In this document: piece after piece, positions 17,101 through 27,361 of the stretch
How the letters are laid out: each line of letters starts with the position of its first letter
Numbering within the stretch: the first letter of the stretch is position 1
Source: an uncultured Roseibium sp.
GTDB lineage: Bacteria > Pseudomonadota > Alphaproteobacteria > Rhizobiales > Stappiaceae
Reading direction: 5' to 3'
Length of the DNA: 64,000 nt
Assembly (NCBI RefSeq): GCF_947499295.1
Contig: NZ_CANMNP010000002.1
Coordinates: 62,001 to 126,000 of the forward strand
Made by a program: the position numbers and the translations under genes
Notes under the pieces: model-generated
The model's input: only the letters and a program-made list of their open reading frames with translations
Told to the model about the DNA's origin: nothing
The model's database searches: none

Positions 17101-18888
17101 ATGGCCAGCGAGGCAGCACCTCCGTTTTTTGCTGAATCTATCGTGTTTCTGGCTGCGACCGTTGTGGCCGTTCCGATTGCAAAACGGTTGGGACTGGGAT
17201 CGGTCGTTGGCTATCTGGCCGCCGGCGCGGCGATCGGGCCGCATGGGTTGCAGCTTCTGGGCTCTGGAGAAGACGTCCTTCATGTGGCCGAGCTCGGTGT
17301 CGTCTTGCTGCTTTTTGTCATTGGCCTGGAGCTTGACCCCCAGAAACTCTGGCGAATGAAGCGCGATATTTTCGGTCTCGGATCCGCCCAGGTGATGCTC
17401 ACCGGCCTGACGTTGCTGGGCGTAGGGTTGATTTCGGGAGTATCATTCTCCACTTCCCTTGTTGCTGGCTTTGGGCTGGCGCTTTCTTCGACAGCCTTTG
17501 CCCTGCAGATCCTGCAGGAGCGCGGACAGTTGTCCTCAAACTACGGCCAACGAGCATTTGGCATCCTGCTCATGCAGGACATTGCGATCGTTCCTCTTTT
17601 GGCAATGGTGGCCATATTGGCGCCGGGCGAAGGGCCATCGACAGCTGCTCAGATATTCAGGGAGATCATTCTCGTTCTGGCAGCCGTGGCCGCAGTTATT
17701 CTCACGGGCCGGTATCTGATCTCGCCGATATTCCTGTTTCTCGCCGCCAGCCGCGCGCGCGAAGTCATGCTGACGGCAGCGCTTCTGGTTGCCCTGGGCA
17801 GTGCGGGGATCATGCATACCGTTGGCCTGTCGATGGCGCTCGGTGCATTTCTGGCAGGTGTGCTTCTCGCCGAATCGAGTTTCAGGCACACGTTGGAAGC
17901 TGACATTGAACCGTTTCGCTCCTTGTTGATGGGATTGTTCTTCGTCGCCGTTGGTATGTCGCTGGACGTTTATCTTGTCATGGAGAACTGGGTCATCCTG
18001 GCTGTTGGGGTCCTTCTTGTCATGGGCATCAAGGGTTTGTTCCTCTGGGGCCTGTCCCGGGGGACGGGATCACCGAACTCCGATGCAATGCGCATAGCTG
18101 TGACGTTGCCTCAGGGCGGTGAATTCGCTTTCGTTCTCTTCACGGCTGCCGTCAGCAATGCTCTTTTGGACTATCAAACGGCAAACCTTCTGAATGCCAT
18201 CGTGATCCTGACAATGCTGCTCACGCCGGTGGCCTGTCTGGCCCTGGACAAACTTGCGGCCCGGGCCAAGGCGAAAGGTGTCGAGAACCCGTCGATTGAA
18301 ACCTTCGAGGAGGCGACGCCGACGGTTCTTGTTGTTGGTTTTGGCCGGTTTGGGATGGTCGCCGCTCAGATCCTGACGTCTGAAGGCCTTGAAATAACGG
18401 CTATCGACAATCGGCCCGACCGTATCGATTACGCCCGCAAACAGGGTTACAAGGTCTATTACGGCGATGCGACGCGCGCAGACGTCTTGAGTGCTGCCGG
18501 TGCCAGCAAGGCTGCGCTGATTGCCATGTGCATTGAAAATGACAAGGTAATGGGCAAGGCTATCGATCTTATTCGGAAAGACTTTCCGGAAGTTCTGATT
18601 TTCTGTCGCGCGACTGACCGCGCCCATGCCCTTGACCTTACAAAACGTGGCGTCGACTTTCAGATACGGGAAACGTTCGAATCAAGTGTCGTGTTCGGCA
18701 GAGCGGCTCTGGAAGCGCTCGGCACACCTCTCGACCGGATTGATCAGATCGAGGAGGACGTGCGCCACCGGGATGAAGAACGGCTGGCCATGCAGCTGAC
18801 AGAAGGCATGTATGCCGGAATGGACCGTCTGCATAAGGTCACTCCGCGCAAGACGGTCTCGGATGAACATGACGAACCGGCAGAATAA
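17101..18888 (+). CDS. CPA2-family K+/H+ antiporter with RCK domain (KefC-like)
   Basis: This 595-residue protein has a CPA2 membrane domain of about 390 residues, including LGLGSVVGYLAAGAAIGPHG, LLLFVIGLELDP and LALSSTAFALQIL. A TrkA-N/RCK domain follows from about residue 405, with the Rossmann motif VVGFGRFG. It exchanges K+ (or Na+) for H+ at the inner membrane. In KefB/C the RCK domain binds glutathione and its adducts; whether this one does is not visible, and no kefF/kefG-like partner is adjacent. It starts at ATG with AGGAGA upstream and ends before a strong terminator. Confidence 0.93.
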   Translation: MASEAAPPFFAESIVFLAATVVAVPIAKRLGLGSVVGYLAAGAAIGPHGLQLLGSGEDVLHVAELGVVLLLFVIGLELDPQKLWRMKRDIFGLGSAQVMLTGLTLLGVGLISGVSFSTSLVAGFGLALSSTAFALQILQERGQLSSNYGQRAFGILLMQDIAIVPLLAMVAILAPGEGPSTAAQIFREIILVLAAVAAVILTGRYLISPIFLFLAASRAREVMLTAALLVALGSAGIMHTVGLSMALGAFLAGVLLAESSFRHTLEADIEPFRSLLMGLFFVAVGMSLDVYLVMENWVILAVGVLLVMGIKGLFLWGLSRGTGSPNSDAMRIAVTLPQGGEFAFVLFTAAVSNALLDYQTANLLNAIVILTMLLTPVACLALDKLAARAKAKGVENPSIETFEEATPTVLVVGFGRFGMVAAQILTSEGLEITAIDNRPDRIDYARKQGYKVYYGDATRADVLSAAGASKAALIAMCIENDKVMGKAIDLIRKDFPEVLIFCRATDRAHALDLTKRGVDFQIRETFESSVVFGRAALEALGTPLDRIDQIEEDVRHRDEERLAMQLTEGMYAGMDRLHKVTPRKTVSDEHDEPAE

Positions 18889-18900
18889 ACCGGCAGAATA

Positions 18901-18925
18901 AAAAAGCGCCGAGCGGCGCTTTTTT
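18901..18925 (+). terminator. Bidirectional terminator between the antiporter and IalB-family genes
   Basis: AAAAAGCGCC (18901-18910) pairs with GGCGCTTTTT (18915-18924) around the loop GAGC. T-runs on both strands allow it to end the antiporter transcript and the convergent IalB-family transcript. Confidence 0.9.
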
Positions 18926-18964
18926 GTGATCGTTGAATTCGGCGGAGGTTCGCTTGCGGCAGCC

Positions 18965-19525
18965 TTAAGGCAGAGCGTCAAACCCTGCTGAAAAGCCGTT
19001 CAGCGAAATCGGGATGCCGATCCCTTCTTCCGGTGTCTGGAAAATGATGAAAGTGGCCTGTCCGCCCCCTTGCAGTTTGGACAGCAGGTCTTCTTCCAGG
19101 ATGACTTCGGCTATGCAGCCGTTCGGCAGGCAGCGGACAAATCCGGCGCGTCCGATATCGGCATTGTCGACCCGCAGCCCGAGGCCGGAAGGCAGAAGCA
19201 CGCCGAGCGGTGCAAGAACACGCAGGATACGTGCCTGCTTGTCCGCGGTTTTCAGAATAATCACTGACAGGCCGACATTCTCGCGGTCGGCGGCCGTCAC
19301 ATTCTGTATCAAGGCACACTGTTCGCCGGTCGACCCGGGAGGCGTATCGCAGCGCATTTGCCAGTCGCCATGCGCAGAGCGAACCTCGCCTTGAGCGGAC
19401 GCGGGCAACGTAGAGTGCGAAATGGCGCTGAAAAGAAGTCCGGCAATGGCGGCTAACTTGGCAATCGACAATTTGGAGCGTCCGGTCTTGCGGGCAGCCA
19501 GGGACTGCGTCAAAAGGGTTGACAA
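18965..19525 (-). CDS. Invasion-associated locus B (IalB) family protein
   Basis: This 186-residue exported protein has a signal peptide (LAAIAGLLFSAISHSTLPASAQ). Its mature part carries the IalB pattern: HGDWQMRCDTPPG, QCALIQNV, GLRVDNADIGRAGFVRCLPNGC and a C-terminal GFSAGFDALP. The paired Cys probably form disulfides. IalB of Bartonella aids erythrocyte invasion, but the family is widespread in free-living Alphaproteobacteria, where its role is not settled. The start is a TTG at 19525 with GGAGG five bases upstream. Confidence 0.88.
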   Translation of the reverse strand: MSTLLTQSLAARKTGRSKLSIAKLAAIAGLLFSAISHSTLPASAQGEVRSAHGDWQMRCDTPPGSTGEQCALIQNVTAADRENVGLSVIILKTADKQARILRVLAPLGVLLPSGLGLRVDNADIGRAGFVRCLPNGCIAEVILEEDLLSKLQGGGQATFIIFQTPEEGIGIPISLNGFSAGFDALP

Positions 19526-20041
19526 GAAATCCTCCAGTCAAGCGTTATATGATCCGTGAGCCGCTCCCCGCATCCGGAAACCGGCTGGCCTGCGAATCAT
19601 GAATGTGATCCCGAGCCGACCTTGCCGCATGAGAGCGTGTGATTCCAGTCCGGCGGGGTTTCAATCGGCAGCGATAGTTGCATTTTTTGTCGAAAATCAG
19701 CCTGTCCTTGACCCTTGTCAAATGGCCAAAGCCTTTCAGGGGCTGTGAAAAGTTGGAAATTCCGTTGCAGCACGGCGTTTCTTGTGGTTTTTGTGCGACA
19801 GCAGGGTGTTGGTGGGGTGATGCGGCACATCGCCGCTCTGCACGCTAGAAACCATCGCCCTCAATACCAGTTTGTGGTTATAGTCCGGCCATCAGATAAT
19901 CCTGTCGGGTGTCCGGATGCTGCAGATAGGGGCTTGCGAAGCTGCGCCAAGCCCGCTACTGCCGCACTGGATTGGGCCGGAGTGTGTATCCGGTATTGAT
20001 GCATGTGCCGCGTGAAGCGGCTGAGGGAAGGGAGCGCAGAC
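19526..20041. other. Long upstream region of the cox operon
   Basis: This 516-base interval lies between the divergent IalB-family gene and coxB and contains no supported gene. It contains the FixK/FNR-like palindrome at 19708-19721. The length suggests a long 5' leader or several promoters for the oxidase genes, but I could not identify -35/-10 pairs with confidence. Confidence 0.6.
19708..19721. promoter_or_regulatory. FixK/FNR-type palindrome upstream of the cox operon
   Basis: TTGACCCTTGTCAA is a perfect TTGAC-N4-GTCAA inverted repeat. It matches the spacing of FNR/FixK/FnrL boxes (TTGAT-N4-ATCAA) recognised by oxygen-responsive CRP/FNR regulators. It is centred about 327 bases upstream of coxB. 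Function is inferred. Confidence 0.6.
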
Positions 20042-20992
20042 GTGAAGGCAGTCTTCAAGCGTCTCATGACTATAGCCGGTATGGCGGCGACATTTGCTGG
20101 GGTGTCCACTGCGGCCCTGGCTGCCGAATCCGGCATGACGAACTGGCAGCTCGGATTTCAGCGGTCTGTCACTGAAGTGATGGACGACATCACATGGTTC
20201 AACAGCTTCACGTTGATAATCATCACCGTCATCACACTTTTCGTGTTGGCGCTGCTGCTTGTCTGCATGTCGCGCTTCAGTGCAAAGGCGAACCCGGTTC
20301 CCTCACGCACGTCGCACAACACGATGATCGAGGTCGCGTGGACGGTTGTCCCGATCCTGATCCTTGTTGTGATCGCCATTCCGTCCTTCCGTCTGCTTTA
20401 CAAGCAGCTGGATATTCCCGAGTACGACATGACCATCAAGGCGATCGGTTATCAGTGGTACTGGGGGTACGAATACACCGATGAAAACATGGGCGAACTG
20501 TATTTCGACTCCTACATGGTAGGGGATGTACAGGACCCGGTTAAAGATGAAGAGGCAAGGCGCGAGTTTGCCGAAGCGCGGGGCGTTACCCTCAACGAAG
20601 TTCCACGCCTTCTAGCAGTCGACCAAGATTTGATCGTTCCTGTAGATACAACGATCCGGCTGCAAGTGACTGCCGAAGATGTGATTCACGCATTTGCAAT
20701 GCCGTCCATGGGTCTCAAGATCGATGCGATCCCCGGCCGCCTGAACGAGACATGGTTCCATGCCCGTGAAGAAGGCGTTTTCTACGGACAGTGTTCCGAG
20801 TTGTGCGGTATCAATCACGCCTTCATGCCGATTGCTGTTCGCGTGGTCTCTAAGGAGCAGTTCCAGACTTGGGCGACTGCGGCCCAAGAAGACTTGGACA
20901 CCGCCAACGAACAGCTGATGGCGTCCATCGCCGAAGCGAAAAAAGTCGCTGAAGGCGGCAAAGATAAAGAAGTCTCGGTCGCAGCGAAATAA
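20042..20992 (+). CDS. coxB: Cytochrome c oxidase subunit II (aa3 type)
   Basis: This 316-residue subunit takes electrons from cytochrome c through its CuA centre. A signal peptide (MTIAGMAATFAGVSTAALA) is followed by two membrane helices and a periplasmic cupredoxin domain. The CuA ligands are visible: H216 (DVIHAF), then C251, C255, H259 and M262 in YGQCSELCGINHAFMP. I prefer GTG 20042 because GGGAG stands eight to nine bases ahead; ATG 20003 and ATG 20066 are in frame alternatives. It is the first gene of the oxidase locus, 78 bases before coxA. Confidence 0.95.
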   Translation: MKAVFKRLMTIAGMAATFAGVSTAALAAESGMTNWQLGFQRSVTEVMDDITWFNSFTLIIITVITLFVLALLLVCMSRFSAKANPVPSRTSHNTMIEVAWTVVPILILVVIAIPSFRLLYKQLDIPEYDMTIKAIGYQWYWGYEYTDENMGELYFDSYMVGDVQDPVKDEEARREFAEARGVTLNEVPRLLAVDQDLIVPVDTTIRLQVTAEDVIHAFAMPSMGLKIDAIPGRLNETWFHAREEGVFYGQCSELCGINHAFMPIAVRVVSKEQFQTWATAAQEDLDTANEQLMASIAEAKKVAEGGKDKEVSVAAK

Positions 20993-21055
20993 CGCTGCGG
21001 CTTTTCTTGTTTGGCGATGCGCGCGATGAGACGCAGCGCCGCTGAGAAAGTTTGA

Positions 21056-22666
<1,611 letters not shown>

Positions 22667-22701
22667 GCGCGGTGTGGAGGATAGCCTCCATCGCACGATC
22701 T

Positions 22702-22728
22702 GCACCGCGCCGGTTCCCGGCGCGGTGC
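22702..22728 (+). other. Perfect 12-bp intercistronic hairpin between coxA and ctaB
   Basis: GCACCGCGCCGG (22702-22713) pairs perfectly with CCGGCGCGGTGC (22717-22728) around a three-base loop. There is no T-tract, so it is not an ordinary terminator. It could block 3' exonucleases and stabilise the coxBA message, raising structural subunits above the assembly factors. Confidence 0.6.
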
Positions 22729-22809
22729 CAGTTTGAAAGCCTGACGGTTCGGCAGATACTCGAAGCCAACTGAAAGAACAGGCGAACATGGAAATCAAAG
22801 GACGCGCCT

Positions 22810-23745
22810 ATGTCGCTCGTTGAGCGCCAGGAAACGATGAACCAGGACAGCGCCGTTTGGAACGGTGGAATGGGATCTGTGAGCGACTATGTGGCGCTCC
22901 TGAAACCCCGTGTCATGTCGTTGGTCATCTTCACTGCATTTGTCGGTCTCATGCTTGCCCCCGGCAACGTGCACCCTGTGCTCGGCGTTGTCGCGATCTT
23001 GTGTATCGCAATCGGTGCCGGCGCATCCGGCGCTCTCAATATGTGGTACGATGCTGACATAGACGTCGTCATGACCCGAACACGCAATCGGCCTATCCCC
23101 GCAGGCAAGATTACGCCTGACGAAGCGCTGGCCTTTGGCATCACTCTGTCGATCGGTTCGGTTCTGACGCTTGGTCTGTTGGTGAACTGGTTTGCCGGCG
23201 CTTTCCTGGCCTTCACAATCGCCTTTTATGTCGTCGTCTATACGATGTGGCTGAAACGCTCGACGCCTCAAAACATTGTCATTGGTGGCGCAGCCGGGGC
23301 CTTTCCGCCGATGATTGGCTGGGCGTCCGTGACTGGCAGCGTCAGTCTGGAAAGCTTTGTACTGTTCCTGATCATCTTCATGTGGACACCGCCGCATTTC
23401 TGGGCCTTGGCCCTGGTCAAAAACGGTGACTACACGGCTGCAAAAGTGCCGATGCTTCCGGTGGTCGCGGGACCGACCAGCACGCGTCACCACATTCTGA
23501 TCTATTCAATCCTTCTGGCGCCTGTCGGTGTGGCGCCCTATCTGCTCGGGTTCGCAAGCCTCTTTTACGGTGCAGCGTCCGCATTTCTCGGCGTGATCTT
23601 TGTTGCCCTTGCCGCCGATATCTGGCGCAAGCGAGAAGGCGATGCCGCCAAAGCAGCTTGCTGGCGCCTGTTCAAGTTTTCGATCTTCTATCTGTTCATG
23701 CTGTTCGCCCTTCTTCTGGGCGAAAGCCTGATCGCGGGGGCCTGA
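22810..23745 (+). CDS. ctaB: Protoheme IX farnesyltransferase (heme O synthase)
   Basis: This 311-residue UbiA-superfamily enzyme converts heme B to heme O, the precursor of heme A for the oxidase. The motif [21 protein letters not shown] is the CtaB version of the diphosphate-binding Asp motif; [11 protein letters not shown] is the second family signature. Multiple membrane helices fill the rest. Start ATG 22810 has AAAGGA upstream. It lies four bases before coxF. Confidence 0.97.
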   Translation: MSLVERQETMNQDSAVWNGGMGSVSDYVALLKPRVMSLVIFTAFVGLMLAPGNVHPVLGVVAILCIAIGAGASGALNMWYDADIDVVMTRTRNRPIPAGKITPDEALAFGITLSIGSVLTLGLLVNWFAGAFLAFTIAFYVVVYTMWLKRSTPQNIVIGGAAGAFPPMIGWASVTGSVSLESFVLFLIIFMWTPPHFWALALVKNGDYTAAKVPMLPVVAGPTSTRHHILIYSILLAPVGVAPYLLGFASLFYGAASAFLGVIFVALAADIWRKREGDAAKAACWRLFKFSIFYLFMLFALLLGESLIAGA

Positions 23746-23749
23746 TCGC

Positions 23750-23911
23750 ATGGCCGCCGAAGAACAGGGCATCAAGCTGACGGACGAGCAAAAGAAAAAG
23801 CGCCGTGCGCGCTCGATTGCGATAGCAGCCGTGTTGGTTGCCATGGTTGTGCTCTTTTACATCGTTACCATCATCAAGCTGGGACCGAGTGTAATGGACA
23901 GGGCGCTCTGA
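23750..23911 (+). CDS. coxF: CoxF small membrane protein
   Basis: This 53-residue frame begins MAAEEQGIKLTDEQKKKRRA and continues with a single membrane helix (SIAIAAVLVAMVVLFYIVTI). It lies between ctaB and ctaG, where Hyphomicrobiales encode the short CoxF protein; the LTDEQKKKRR N-terminus fits that family. The TGA shares its last base with the ctaG ATG. Its role in oxidase assembly is unknown. It is easily missed because of its length. Confidence 0.88.
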   Translation: MAAEEQGIKLTDEQKKKRRARSIAIAAVLVAMVVLFYIVTIIKLGPSVMDRAL

Positions 23912-24525
23912 TGGAGGAACGCATGAGCCGGGAAGCGGATCAGGATCTGGCCCGTAAGAACCGCAAAGTCGCGGTCATTTGCGTCGGGATGTTTGCCTCG
24001 ATGGTGGGTATGGCCTATGCAGCCGTACCGCTTTATGACCTGTTCTGCCGGGTCACCGGATTCGGTGGCACGACACAGGTTGCAGATGCCGCCAGCGATG
24101 TCGTGATCGACCGGAAGATCACCATCCGTTTCGACGGCAATGTGAACCAGAGTCTTGCCTGGGCATTCAAGCCTGAGCAACGGTCTGTAACCCTCAAGAT
24201 GGGCGAGTCGGCGCAACTTGCTTACCTCGCTACGAACACTGGCGTGGGACCGAGCGTTGGCACATCCACCTACAATGTGTGGCCACCCGCCGCTGGAGCC
24301 TATTTCAACAAGCTGGACTGTTTCTGCTTTACAGAGCAGGCACTTGAATCCGGCGAAACTGTCGAAATGCCGGTCGTCTTTTTTGTCGACCCTGAAATGG
24401 ACAAGGATCCTGAACTGAAACACGTGAAGGAAATCACTTTGTCCTATACCTTCTTCCCGGTAGAACAACCGGAACGCCCTGTAGCAGCCCGAGCCGAACA
24501 GCCCGGTGCTGAGACGAAATTGTGA
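23911..24525 (+). CDS. ctaG: Cytochrome c oxidase assembly protein CtaG (Cox11 type)
   Basis: This 204-residue copper chaperone inserts CuB into subunit I. One N-terminal membrane helix (VAVICVGMFASMVGMAYAAVPLYDLFC) is followed by a periplasmic beta domain with the copper-binding motif DCFCF and the FCRVTGFGGTTQ segment, both diagnostic for Cox11. ATG 23911 overlaps the coxF stop (TGATG). ATG 23923 is an alternative start. Confidence 0.97.
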   Translation: MEERMSREADQDLARKNRKVAVICVGMFASMVGMAYAAVPLYDLFCRVTGFGGTTQVADAASDVVIDRKITIRFDGNVNQSLAWAFKPEQRSVTLKMGESAQLAYLATNTGVGPSVGTSTYNVWPPAAGAYFNKLDCFCFTEQALESGETVEMPVVFFVDPEMDKDPELKHVKEITLSYTFFPVEQPERPVAARAEQPGAETKL

Positions 24526-24574
24526 GAATGGCGCTTGAGCGCGATTGAAATGACTGTGTTTGGGGAGCTTGCCG

Positions 24575-25447
24575 ATGGCTGAGGCACATACCAAAAACCA
24601 CGACTACCACCTTGTGGAACCAAGTCCGTGGCCGTTTCTAGGTGGAGTGGGCGCATTTGTGTTTGCTCTTGGAGCCATCGGCTTCATGAAGTCGGCACAG
24701 GGCACGGAGTTTGTTCTGTTCGGAATGAACCTGACTGGCTGGGGCCTGTTCGCCATAGGCCTTCTGGTTATTCTCTATGTGATGTTTGGGTGGTGGCGCG
24801 ACACCATCAATGAATCGCATCAGGGCCACCACACTCGGGTTGTTTCCCTGCATCTGCGCTACGGCATGCTGCTCTTCATCGCTTCTGAAGTGATGTTCTT
24901 CGTAGCCTGGTTCTGGGCCTATTTCGATGCCGCGCTTTTTGCGGGAGAAGCGATCCAGTTCGCAAGGGTAGAAGCGACAGGCGGCCATTGGCCACCCGAT
25001 GGCATTGAAACATTCGACCCCTGGCACCTGCCGCTGCTCAACACGCTGATCCTTCTGTGCTCAGGCACCACGGTGACCTGGGCGCACCACGCTCTGCTGC
25101 ACGAGGACCGCGAAGGCCTGAAATGGGGGTTGACGCTGACAGTGATCCTCGGCGTGCTCTTCACCATCTGCCAAGTCTATGAATACGGCCACGCAGCATT
25201 TGGCTTCAGCGGCAACATCTATGGCGCGACCTTCTACATGGCCACCGGCTTCCACGGCTTCCACGTGATTGTCGGTACGATCTTCCTGGCTGTTTGCCTG
25301 GGCCGCGCACTCGCGGGTCAATTCACCAAGGAAAAGCACTTCGGGTTCGAAGCGGCTGCCTGGTACTGGCACTTCGTTGACGTTGTCTGGCTGTTCCTGT
25401 TCGTCGCCATCTATATCTGGGGTGCGGGTACGCCTGCCGCCCACTAG
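24575..25447 (+). CDS. coxC: Cytochrome c oxidase subunit III
   Basis: This 290-residue seven-helix subunit stabilises subunit I and supports proton uptake. Typical segments are [20 protein letters not shown] with its conserved Glu, THALL-like WAHHALL, and the C-terminal [19 protein letters not shown] 24575 is chosen with GGGGAG seven bases upstream; a TTG at 24560 is less likely. It continues the oxidase operon 49 bases after ctaG. Confidence 0.97.
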   Translation: MAEAHTKNHDYHLVEPSPWPFLGGVGAFVFALGAIGFMKSAQGTEFVLFGMNLTGWGLFAIGLLVILYVMFGWWRDTINESHQGHHTRVVSLHLRYGMLLFIASEVMFFVAWFWAYFDAALFAGEAIQFARVEATGGHWPPDGIETFDPWHLPLLNTLILLCSGTTVTWAHHALLHEDREGLKWGLTLTVILGVLFTICQVYEYGHAAFGFSGNIYGATFYMATGFHGFHVIVGTIFLAVCLGRALAGQFTKEKHFGFEAAAWYWHFVDVVWLFLFVAIYIWGAGTPAAH

Positions 25448-25531
25448 GACGACACACAAAGAACGACACTTGCGCCCGATCCGGCCAACCGGGTCGGGCG
25501 CAATCGTTTGGTGCATGGAGTAAGGCAGACG

Positions 25532-25921
25532 ATGGAAGTCAAGGCACATTTTCCTCCGGTTAATCCGGTGTCTGCCGGGCTGTCGGGCAAGTGCCCGCAA
25601 TGCGGCCAGGGCAATCTCTTTGATGGTTTCCTGAGCGTGAAGAAATCCTGCATGTCCTGTGGACTGGACTATAGCTTTGCCGACAGTGGCGATGGGCCAG
25701 CAGTGTTTGTCATTATGCTGGTTGGTTTTGTCATCGTCGGGCTGGTGCTTTTTGTTGAACTGTCCTTCCAGCCACCGATCTGGCTACACCTGTTGCTTTG
25801 GCTGCCGTTGACCGTCGTTCTTGCCGGATTGGTGCTTCGTCCCCTCAAAGGCCTTATGATTGCCCTGCAATTTCGCCACAAGGCCGCGGAAGGCCGCCTC
25901 GACGACGACCAAAACTCCTGA
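25532..25921 (+). CDS. DUF983 membrane protein of the cox locus
   Basis: This 129-residue protein starts with a zinc-ribbon-like segment, KCPQCGQGNLF and SCMSCGLDY (two CxxC pairs), followed by two membrane helices. DUF983 proteins occur regularly between coxC and surf1 in Hyphomicrobiales and may assist oxidase assembly, but the function is not established. I use ATG 25532 with AAGG upstream rather than the TTG at 25508. Confidence 0.88.
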   Translation: MEVKAHFPPVNPVSAGLSGKCPQCGQGNLFDGFLSVKKSCMSCGLDYSFADSGDGPAVFVIMLVGFVIVGLVLFVELSFQPPIWLHLLLWLPLTVVLAGLVLRPLKGLMIALQFRHKAAEGRLDDDQNS

Positions 25922-25941
25922 CTGAAAGGATTGTCCCTAAG

Positions 25942-26700
25942 ATGGGGCCCATGAGGAAGCTCATTTTCCCGACCCTTGCGACGTTGATAGCGCTGGCTAT
26001 CCTGCTCAATCTTGGCTTCTGGCAGCTCAACCGATTGGCCTGGAAAGAAGCTTTGATCGACAGAGTGAAGGCAGGTGTTGCCAGTTCCCCGATTTCGGCA
26101 CCTGGTCCAGCAGCTTGGGACGCCCTTACCGAAGACGACGATTATCGTCATGTTGAAGTCCGCGGCGTGTTCCAGGGAGGCTCTGCCTTTTATTACACCG
26201 CACTGACAGATCCTGTTGGCACCATTGGCGGGCCCGGACTGATGGTCTATGCGCCGTTCAAATCAGATGAAGGTTGGACGGTCTTTGTCAATCGCGGCTT
26301 TCTACCCCAAGGGCTTGATGGCGATCGCCGAACTGAAGCACTTGACCTGCCTGAAGGTGAAATCACCCTAACGGGGTTGTTGCGTCTCAGCGAGGAGCCA
26401 AATTGGACGACACCAGAACCGGACAAGAATGATCTCATCTGGTTCGCGCGCGATACGGCATCGATGGCTGAGCTTCTGGGGGTCGAAACCACAGGCCTCG
26501 CGCCCTATAGCGTCGACTTGGATGCGGCATTTACGCCTGTCGCCGGATTGCCTCAGGCTGGCGAAACGATTGTGCGCTTCAAAAACGACCACCTCGGCTA
26601 TGCTCTCACGTGGTTCGGTCTCGCAGCGACATTGGTGGGCGTCTATTTGACGTGGGCCGCCGGGGTGATTTGGCCACGAAGGCGCACGGACAGCACATAA
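25942..26700 (+). CDS. SURF1 family oxidase assembly protein
   Basis: This 252-residue protein has one helix at each end (LIFPTLATLIALAILLNLGFWQL and a C-terminal TWFGLAATLVGVYLTW) with a periplasmic domain between. GFWQLNRLAWKEALI and VNRGFLP are SURF1 signatures. SURF1 helps place heme a in subunit I. Start ATG 25942 is preceded by GAAAGGA; ATG 25951 is also possible. It is the last gene of the oxidase locus and is followed by a terminator. Confidence 0.94.
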   Translation: MGPMRKLIFPTLATLIALAILLNLGFWQLNRLAWKEALIDRVKAGVASSPISAPGPAAWDALTEDDDYRHVEVRGVFQGGSAFYYTALTDPVGTIGGPGLMVYAPFKSDEGWTVFVNRGFLPQGLDGDRRTEALDLPEGEITLTGLLRLSEEPNWTTPEPDKNDLIWFARDTASMAELLGVETTGLAPYSVDLDAAFTPVAGLPQAGETIVRFKNDHLGYALTWFGLAATLVGVYLTWAAGVIWPRRRTDST

Positions 26701-26702
26701 AA

Positions 26703-26724
26703 AGAGAGCCCTTGCGGGCTCTCT
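26703..26724 (+). terminator. Bidirectional terminator after the cox operon
   Basis: AGAGAGCCC (26703-26711) pairs with GGGCTCTCT (26716-26724) around TTGC, followed by GAATTTT. On the minus strand the stem is followed by TTTTTATG, so it may also end the convergent peroxiredoxin transcript. Confidence 0.85.
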
Positions 26725-26749
26725 GAATTTTGACGGCTATCGAAAAACC

Positions 26750-27238
26750 TTAACCGAGCGCTTCCAAAATAGCGGCGGCACCTGATTTGGTGGCGTCACC
26801 AGGGCTGTCTTCAACGGCGAGGAACGTTACTTCTCCGTCTTTTGCGATGAGCGCGAAGCGCTGTGAGCGCAAATGACCGAAAATTGGTGCAGGACCGAGC
26901 CCGAGACCGACAGCTTCGACGAATTCAGCGCCGGTGTCGGCCAGGAACGTGATTTTGCCGCCTGTGTTTGAGCCCTTTTCCCAGGCATCCATCACAAAAA
27001 CGTCGTTGACGGAAACAACGGCGATCTCGTCGACGCCTTTGTTCTTGAGCGTCTCGGAGTGTTCGACAAAGCCGGGCAGATGATTCATGTGGCAGGTTGG
27101 CGTAAAGGCACCCGGCACTCCAAAGAGTACCATCGTCTTGCCATTCGTCAGCGCGCTTGTTGTCGTCTCGCCCGGACCGTCCGCGGTCATGATCTTGAAC
27201 GTGGCCTCTGGGAGGCGGTCCCCAACCTTAAGTGTCAT
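26750..27238 (-). CDS. Prx5-type peroxiredoxin (single-Cys)
   Basis: This 162-residue thiol peroxidase has the catalytic motif VPGAFTPTCHMNHLPGF with C49 as the peroxidatic Cys. No other Cys is present, so it must work as a 1-Cys enzyme recycled by an external thiol such as glutathione or glutaredoxin. ATG 27238 has AAGGGA eight bases upstream. In related genomes a peroxiredoxin of this type follows ispH-thrB-rnhA; here it is convergent with the oxidase locus instead. Confidence 0.93.
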   Translation of the reverse strand: MTLKVGDRLPEATFKIMTADGPGETTTSALTNGKTMVLFGVPGAFTPTCHMNHLPGFVEHSETLKNKGVDEIAVVSVNDVFVMDAWEKGSNTGGKITFLADTGAEFVEAVGLGLGPAPIFGHLRSQRFALIAKDGEVTFLAVEDSPGDATKSGAAAILEALG

Positions 27239-27361
27239 AACTAAAATCCCTTGTCCGTTGGCTGCCGAAGGAAAATGCAGCCCGGGCCAGAGATAGGGCG
27301 GAATGCTGTTCCAGTCGAGGGACACGGCGCCAAAAACGGAAACTTGAAGCTTGACTGCGAA

